The notes under the pieces: model-generated
Databases searched by the model: none
Seen by the model: only the letters and a program-made list of their open reading frames with translations
Told to the model about the DNA's origin: nothing
Program-made: the position numbers and the translations under genes
Shown here: one piece after another, positions 14,744-18,615 of the stretch
How positions within the stretch are numbered: the first letter of the stretch is position 1
Layout: every line of letters begins with the position of its first letter
Assembly: GCA_017380275.1 (NCBI GenBank)
Contig: JAFOEH010000300.1
Location: forward strand, 1 to 18,615
Origin: Alistipes sp.
GTDB lineage: Bacteria; Bacteroidota; Bacteroidia; Bacteroidales; Rikenellaceae
Reading direction: 5' to 3'
Length of the DNA: 18,615 bases

Positions 14744-15862
14744 ATGATTCCAGCAAGTCTATATCAGGCTATATATATTAACCTGCTATTTATATTGACG
14801 GTACTATATGCATTGTCATGCCAAAATATGACATTCCAATCCATATATCGTGGACGTGATAATTACGGATCAGCGTTGTTTTTGAGTATAGTCCTTATAC
14901 TTTTCTTAGGATTGCGTCCGGTATCCTATCATTTCGGCGATACCGTAAACTATGCGCGATCATACGCCAATCTACAATACGGATTAAGTGAATACGACCC
15001 AGACGCTTCCGATTGGCTGTTCTATTGGATTATGAACAAAGCCTCAAAAATAATGAGCGTCAATGCATTCTTCCTTATTATTGAGATTGGATATATCGGC
15101 TGTACTCTATGGGCTTGTAAACGACTAATGCGCAATAATGTTCTTATCGCTCTATTAATGAACTTAGTCGCATTCTCATTCTACTCATTCGGTGTTAATG
15201 GTATCCGAAATGGTTTGGCTTGCTCGATAATGTTGACAGCATTCTCATATATTGCAGGGTCAAAAAATGATCAGATCATAGCTGCTATTCTATCTTTCTG
15301 CGCATACAATATTCATCACTCAATGGCATTGCCAATTTTGATGATGGTTGTATCTACATTTGTGCTTCCAAAATTCAAAAATAGTTTTAAACTAACTGTC
15401 GCATTCTGGATCCTATCAATTTTTCTCAGTTTAGCCGTAGGTGACTCGCTTGAAACATTCTTTGCTAATCTAGGCTTTGATGATCGTTTGAACACTTACA
15501 TCACAAGCGATGAGTTCGATGATGAATTTAGTAATACTGGCTTCCGCTGGGACCTCTTGTTATATAGTGTAATGCCAATTATACTAGGTTGGCACGTCGT
15601 CGTTAAAAAGAGAGTTAGCGATAAAACATATTTGCTGTTGCTGAATACATACGTTCTCTGCAACTCATTTTGGATTATGCTGATTCGAGCATCATTTTCA
15701 GCTCGATTTGCATATTTGTCGTGGTTTATATATCCTATATTGTTAGCATATCCGCTATTAAAACTGCCTATATGGCACAAGCAAGGAGATAAACTCAATT
15801 GGATTATGCTTGCAAACGTAGGTTTTACATATTTTATGTGGTTAATTGGTAAATATCATTAA
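14744..15862 (+). CDS. EpsG-family membrane protein, probable Wzy-like polymerase
   Basis: This 372-residue protein has about ten hydrophobic segments. EpsG-type features are FLGLRPVSYHFGDTVNYARS (about 64-83), FGVNGIRNGLACSIMLTAFS and YNIHHSMALPILMM. A loop rich in acidic residues (DEFDDEFSNTG) lies near 250-265. In Wzx/Wzy systems such a protein joins flipped repeat units into a polymer at the periplasmic face. It is the only polymerase candidate in view and stands between transferase genes. The sequence is A+T-rich. Wzy proteins are poorly conserved, so the role is inferred from topology and context. Confidence 0.85.
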   Translation: MIPASLYQAIYINLLFILTVLYALSCQNMTFQSIYRGRDNYGSALFLSIVLILFLGLRPVSYHFGDTVNYARSYANLQYGLSEYDPDASDWLFYWIMNKASKIMSVNAFFLIIEIGYIGCTLWACKRLMRNNVLIALLMNLVAFSFYSFGVNGIRNGLACSIMLTAFSYIAGSKNDQIIAAILSFCAYNIHHSMALPILMMVVSTFVLPKFKNSFKLTVAFWILSIFLSLAVGDSLETFFANLGFDDRLNTYITSDEFDDEFSNTGFRWDLLLYSVMPIILGWHVVVKKRVSDKTYLLLLNTYVLCNSFWIMLIRASFSARFAYLSWFIYPILLAYPLLKLPIWHKQGDKLNWIMLANVGFTYFMWLIGKYH

Positions 15863-15865
15863 TGT

Positions 15866-16747
15866 ATGGCTACACTTACCATCTTTACCCCAGCTTACAA
15901 TCGGGCGCATACGATTGGACGAACTTACGAAAGTCTTTGCCGACAGACCTGCAAAGATTTCGAATGGTTAGTCGTTGATGACGGTTCAAAAGACAATACC
16001 CGTGAGTTAGTTGAAGGTTGGATTGCGGAGAATAAAATTCCGATCCGCTATATCTATCAACAAAATCAAGGTATGCACGGAGCTCACAATACAGCATACC
16101 GAAACATCACGACCGAACTGAATACCTGTATCGATTCTGATGACTATATGCCCGATGATGCGGTAGAAAAGATCATAACATTTTGGCAAACTCACGGCTC
16201 TGACAAATATGCTGGTATGGTAGGTCTTGATATTGATGATAAGCATAAGCAGATTATAGGTAAGCCTTTTCCTGAGGATCTAACCGAAACCACACTTTCG
16301 GGTTATTATGCAGCAGGAGGATCTGGCGACAAGAAATTAGTCTACAGTACTAATGTAATCAATAGCTATCCCGAATACCCTCTCTTTGACGGTGAAAGAT
16401 ACGTCGGTTTAGCATATAAATATCTGTTGATTGATCAAGATTATAAGTTACTCACGACTAACACACCTTTGGTAATTGTTGATTATCAGCGTGATGGATC
16501 AAGTGCAAGTATGTACCGACAATATTGGAACAACCCAAAAGGCTTTGCATTCTTCCGTAAAACGGAAATGGTATATGCTCCAACATTGAAACGCAAATTT
16601 ATTTCGTGCGTACATTACGTTGCAAGTTGTATCATTAGCAAGAACTATCGATTCATTCAAGAATCGCCAAGACCTCTTTTAACAATATTGGCAGTACCAA
16701 TGGGTTATTTTTGGTATTTATATATTAAACATAAAAACAACTCATAA
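15866..16747 (+). CDS. Glycosyltransferase family 2
   Basis: The 293-residue enzyme begins MATLTIFTPAYNRAHTIGRT, 3 bases after the polymerase stop. The GT-A motifs are VVDDGSKD (36-43), QNQGMHGAHNTA (66-77) and CIDSDDYMPDDA (88-99), which holds the DxD site. These patterns match a common Bacteroidetes capsule GT2 group. The C-terminus has a hydrophobic stretch (LLTILAVPMGYFWYLYI, about 270-286) that may anchor it to the membrane. Probable role: addition of one repeat-unit sugar. Confidence 0.93.
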   Translation: MATLTIFTPAYNRAHTIGRTYESLCRQTCKDFEWLVVDDGSKDNTRELVEGWIAENKIPIRYIYQQNQGMHGAHNTAYRNITTELNTCIDSDDYMPDDAVEKIITFWQTHGSDKYAGMVGLDIDDKHKQIIGKPFPEDLTETTLSGYYAAGGSGDKKLVYSTNVINSYPEYPLFDGERYVGLAYKYLLIDQDYKLLTTNTPLVIVDYQRDGSSASMYRQYWNNPKGFAFFRKTEMVYAPTLKRKFISCVHYVASCIISKNYRFIQESPRPLLTILAVPMGYFWYLYIKHKNNS

Positions 16748-16749
16748 AT

Positions 16750-17304
16750 ATGAACTCCGCAATACAAAAGGATCTGTATAGATATATAGGTAAAGATTCC
16801 GCTAAATTATTCTGGCAGTTACGATATTTCTTTTTCACAATAGGATTTAGATATACATATTTCTATCGTCGAGCTCAATCTGCATCATTATTTATTACTC
16901 GCGCATTTTGGACATTCTTCCTACGACAATGTATGTTGAGATCCGGCATTCAAATTCCTTCACAAACTAAAATCGGAGAAGGTTTTCGAATCGTACATTT
17001 TGGACATATCGTTATTAATCCAGAAACTGTCATTGGAAAGAATTTTAATATCTGTCAAGGATGTTTAATAGGAAATTCACAAGGTAAAAATAGAGGCGTA
17101 CCGACGATTGGAAATAACGTATGTATGAATGCTAATTCTGTAATTGTGGGGGGAGTAAAAATTGGAGATAATGTTTTAATCGCTCCCAATGCTTTTGTTA
17201 ACTTTGATGTTCCTGATAACTCGGTGGTAATAGGAAATCCTGCAAAAATTATTGCTAAAAACAATCCAACTGCGAAATATATTGTATATCCAATTCCCGA
17301 ATGA
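16750..17304 (+). CDS. Hexapeptide-repeat acyltransferase (serine O-acetyltransferase-like)
   Basis: The 184-residue protein has an N-terminal helical, aromatic-rich part (about 1-60) followed by a left-handed beta-helix (about 65-168) with repeats such as TKIGEGF, TVIGKNF, PTIGNNV and VKIGDNV. IVHFGHIVI (81-89) resembles the catalytic His region of serine acetyltransferases. It ends with GNPAKII (162-168), a standard motif of sugar and serine acetyltransferases. In this operon it most likely O-acetylates a repeat-unit sugar using acetyl-CoA, rather than making cysteine precursors. Two bases separate it from the previous gene, and it overlaps the next by 4. Confidence 0.88.
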   Translation: MNSAIQKDLYRYIGKDSAKLFWQLRYFFFTIGFRYTYFYRRAQSASLFITRAFWTFFLRQCMLRSGIQIPSQTKIGEGFRIVHFGHIVINPETVIGKNFNICQGCLIGNSQGKNRGVPTIGNNVCMNANSVIVGGVKIGDNVLIAPNAFVNFDVPDNSVVIGNPAKIIAKNNPTAKYIVYPIPE

Positions 17305-18374
17305 TGAAAATCCTCCATATAATTACATCACTGCACACAGGCGGGGCAGAGAAACTCATTATTGATCTAACCCCAAGATTACGAGAGTTGGGGTATTCGA
17401 TCGATGTCCTTCTCTTTGATGGTAGCAATACCCCATTCAAGCAACAATTAGTTGCAGCAGGAATTACGATTTTAGAGTTGGGCAAAGGTGGTTCCGTATA
17501 TAATCCTTTGCATATATTCAACCTTATACCCATTATCCGACAATACGACATTATTCATACTCACAATACGGCTCCTCAATTATTTGCTGCTATTGCCAAC
17601 ATTTTCGGCAAAACTAAATTAATAACCACAGAGCACAGCACTGACAATCGACGCAGACACTTGTGGTGGTATAAGCCGATTGATCGGTTTATGTATAATC
17701 AATACAAAGAGGTTATTTGTATCTCTGATCAAGCAGAAGAGAATCTTCGAAACTATATTGGCAAATGTCGCGCCAATATAACTACCATATATAACGGTGT
17801 AGATATACAAAAATATGCTACTGCCCAACCGAGTAGCGAGTTGAACAATATTGCACCGAACTGCAAAAAGATCATTATGGTGGCTGGTTTCCGCTATCAA
17901 AAAGATCAGGATACACTTATTCGCGCAACAACACTTTTGCCACAAGAATTTCATACATTCTTAGTAGGCGACGGAGAAAGACGAGAGGTTTGTGAAAAGT
18001 TAGCAATCGCAGAAGGGGTATCTGATCGAGTTCATTTTATGGGGATACGTATGGACGTGCCCGAATTGCTCAAAGCAGCAGACTATATCGTTATGTCTTC
18101 TCATTGGGAAGGGCTCTCGCTCGCTTCAATTGAAGGGATGAGTGTAGGTAAACCATTCCTCGCGAGTGATGTTGATGGATTACGCGAAATTACTACTAAT
18201 GCAGGCGTCTTATTCCAACATCAGAACACCTCACAATTAGCTGAGGAGATTAAGGTGCTTGATAAGAATACCGCCAAGTACCAACAAATTGCCCAACAAT
18301 GTTTTGATAAGGCTAAATTGTTCGATATTTCAATAATGGCAGAAAATTATAACAACGTATATTTAAATGCATAA
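17301..18374 (+). CDS. Glycosyltransferase family 4 (GT-B fold)
   Basis: The 357-residue protein starts MMKILHIITSLHTGGAEKLI. Either ATG 17301 (4-base overlap) or 17304 is possible. The N-terminal domain includes DIIHTHNTAPQLF and TTEHSTDNRRRHLWWYKP. The C-terminal domain has VAGFRYQKDQDTLI, LVGDGERREVCE and FMGIRMDVPELLKAADY, then the signature E270-x7-E278 (HWEGLSLASIEGMSVGKP). It lacks the NPYPYIK block of the other two GT4 proteins, so it belongs to a different branch. It probably adds a sugar to the repeat unit with retention of configuration. Confidence 0.93.
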   Translation: MMKILHIITSLHTGGAEKLIIDLTPRLRELGYSIDVLLFDGSNTPFKQQLVAAGITILELGKGGSVYNPLHIFNLIPIIRQYDIIHTHNTAPQLFAAIANIFGKTKLITTEHSTDNRRRHLWWYKPIDRFMYNQYKEVICISDQAEENLRNYIGKCRANITTIYNGVDIQKYATAQPSSELNNIAPNCKKIIMVAGFRYQKDQDTLIRATTLLPQEFHTFLVGDGERREVCEKLAIAEGVSDRVHFMGIRMDVPELLKAADYIVMSSHWEGLSLASIEGMSVGKPFLASDVDGLREITTNAGVLFQHQNTSQLAEEIKVLDKNTAKYQQIAQQCFDKAKLFDISIMAENYNNVYLNA

Positions 18375-18459
18375 ACTTTTTCGACTGAATACGATTGATT
18401 GGTGTTTGGAATCGTATAAGCATCAAGTTGGGGTTCTTTCAAATATAGAAATTATATAA
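18367..18459 (+). CDS. Possible 30-residue small protein or gene remnant
   Basis: An ATG overlapping the end of the preceding GT4 gene by 8 bases opens a 30-codon frame starting MHKLFRLNTIDWCLESYKHQ. It stops 9 bases before the next ATG. Every other intergenic gap in the operon is under 10 bases, and this frame would fill the only larger one. I recognise no family. It could be a coupled small protein, the N-terminal stub of a lost gene, or chance. Confidence 0.3.
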   Translation: MHKLFRLNTIDWCLESYKHQVGVLSNIEII

Positions 18460-18468
18460 CATAATAAT

Positions 18469-18615
18469 ATGACTATAAGTGTTATTATTCCGGTGTATAA
18501 CACCTCCCGAGCGTCGTTGGACGGCTTTGCGGATGCCTCCGCCGTGGAAGGCTATGCTGTGGAACCCACCCGGTGGGCACTGGCCGCCGGCCTCATTCAG
18601 GGCCGCAGCACCGAC
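18469..18615 (+). CDS. GT2 N-terminus joined in frame to an SLH-like segment (partial, probably chimeric)
   Basis: The frame starts MTISVIIPVYNTS, the first beta strand and PVYN turn of a GT2 enzyme, in place as the next operon gene. From about residue 14 it continues LDGFADASAVEGYAVEPTRW and ALAAGLIQG, which resembles the second half of an SLH domain (FxDAxxV..YA...W....GLI.G). A true GT2 would show its DDGS motif near residue 35-45. Base composition changes sharply at the join. The GT2 start is credible; the rest probably belongs to another genome. The frame runs off the window end. Confidence 0.7.
   Translation, partial: MTISVIIPVYNTSRASLDGFADASAVEGYAVEPTRWALAAGLIQGRSTD
18503..18615 (+). 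other. G+C-rich foreign segment encoding part of an SLH domain
   Basis: By hand count 79 of 113 bases are G or C (about 70%), against an A+T-rich operon just before. The encoded peptide fits a cell-wall-anchoring SLH domain, found mainly in Firmicutes surface proteins and not expected within a Bacteroidales capsule operon. A misassembled contig end is the simplest explanation. Confidence 0.7.

Noticed and set aside
18469..18615. A genuine new fusion of glycosyltransferase and S-layer domain
   Set aside because: Only about 13 GT2 residues precede the SLH-like part, too few to fold or act, and the composition break indicates a misjoin.

Overview
The window looks like part of a Bacteroidales chromosome, probably from a gut organism related to Alistipes. 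The order-level call rests on a close match to the Bacteroidetes promoter pattern (TTTG, 19 bases, TAnnTTTG) at 5108-5138, a UpxY-type antiterminator leading a polysaccharide operon, a DUF5606 protein, and genes without obvious Shine-Dalgarno sites. The genus is an inference.

Left part (1-4500): a perfect heptamer tandem array at the very edge is followed by a rho-independent terminator for an unseen upstream gene. A cluster of hairpins comes next, then three related secreted MORN-repeat proteins (295-942, 3068-3637, 3731-4366). The housekeeping gene argS (1114-2895) sits between the first and second. The first and third MORN genes share a nearly identical 5' flank and signal peptide, but their middle segments differ.

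Junction (4500-5293): a DUF5606 gene on the minus strand and the polysaccharide operon on the plus strand diverge from a shared intergenic region. Each has a recognisable Bacteroidetes promoter. The operon has a leader of about 150 nt with mutually exclusive base-pairing options, upstream of upxY.

Right part (5294-18459): one tightly packed plus-strand surface-polysaccharide operon. Most neighbouring genes overlap or are separated by fewer than 10 bases. In order it encodes UpxY antiterminator, GT2, GT4, polysaccharide pyruvyl transferase, FrhB-like Fe-S protein, Wzx flippase, GT2 (GTG start), GT4, GT32-like transferase, EpsG-like polymerase, GT2, hexapeptide acyltransferase, GT4, a possible 30-codon ORF, and the first codons of another GT2. 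The set fits a Wzx/Wzy-type capsule: glycosyltransferases build the repeat unit, the pyruvyl and acyl transferases may decorate it, the flippase moves it across the inner membrane and the EpsG-like protein polymerises it. No initiating sugar-phosphate transferase and no UpxZ are in view; they may lie beyond the right edge.

Right edge (about 18503-18615): G+C jumps to about 70% and the reading frame passes from a GT2 N-terminus directly into what looks like half of an S-layer homology (SLH) domain of Firmicutes type. This is most likely an assembly chimera. No wholly new system is evident. The most interesting items are the mosaic MORN family, the recurring heptamer-plus-terminator modules, the long G7-bulged hairpin, the upxY leader, and the pairing of a pyruvyl transferase with an FrhB-like protein.
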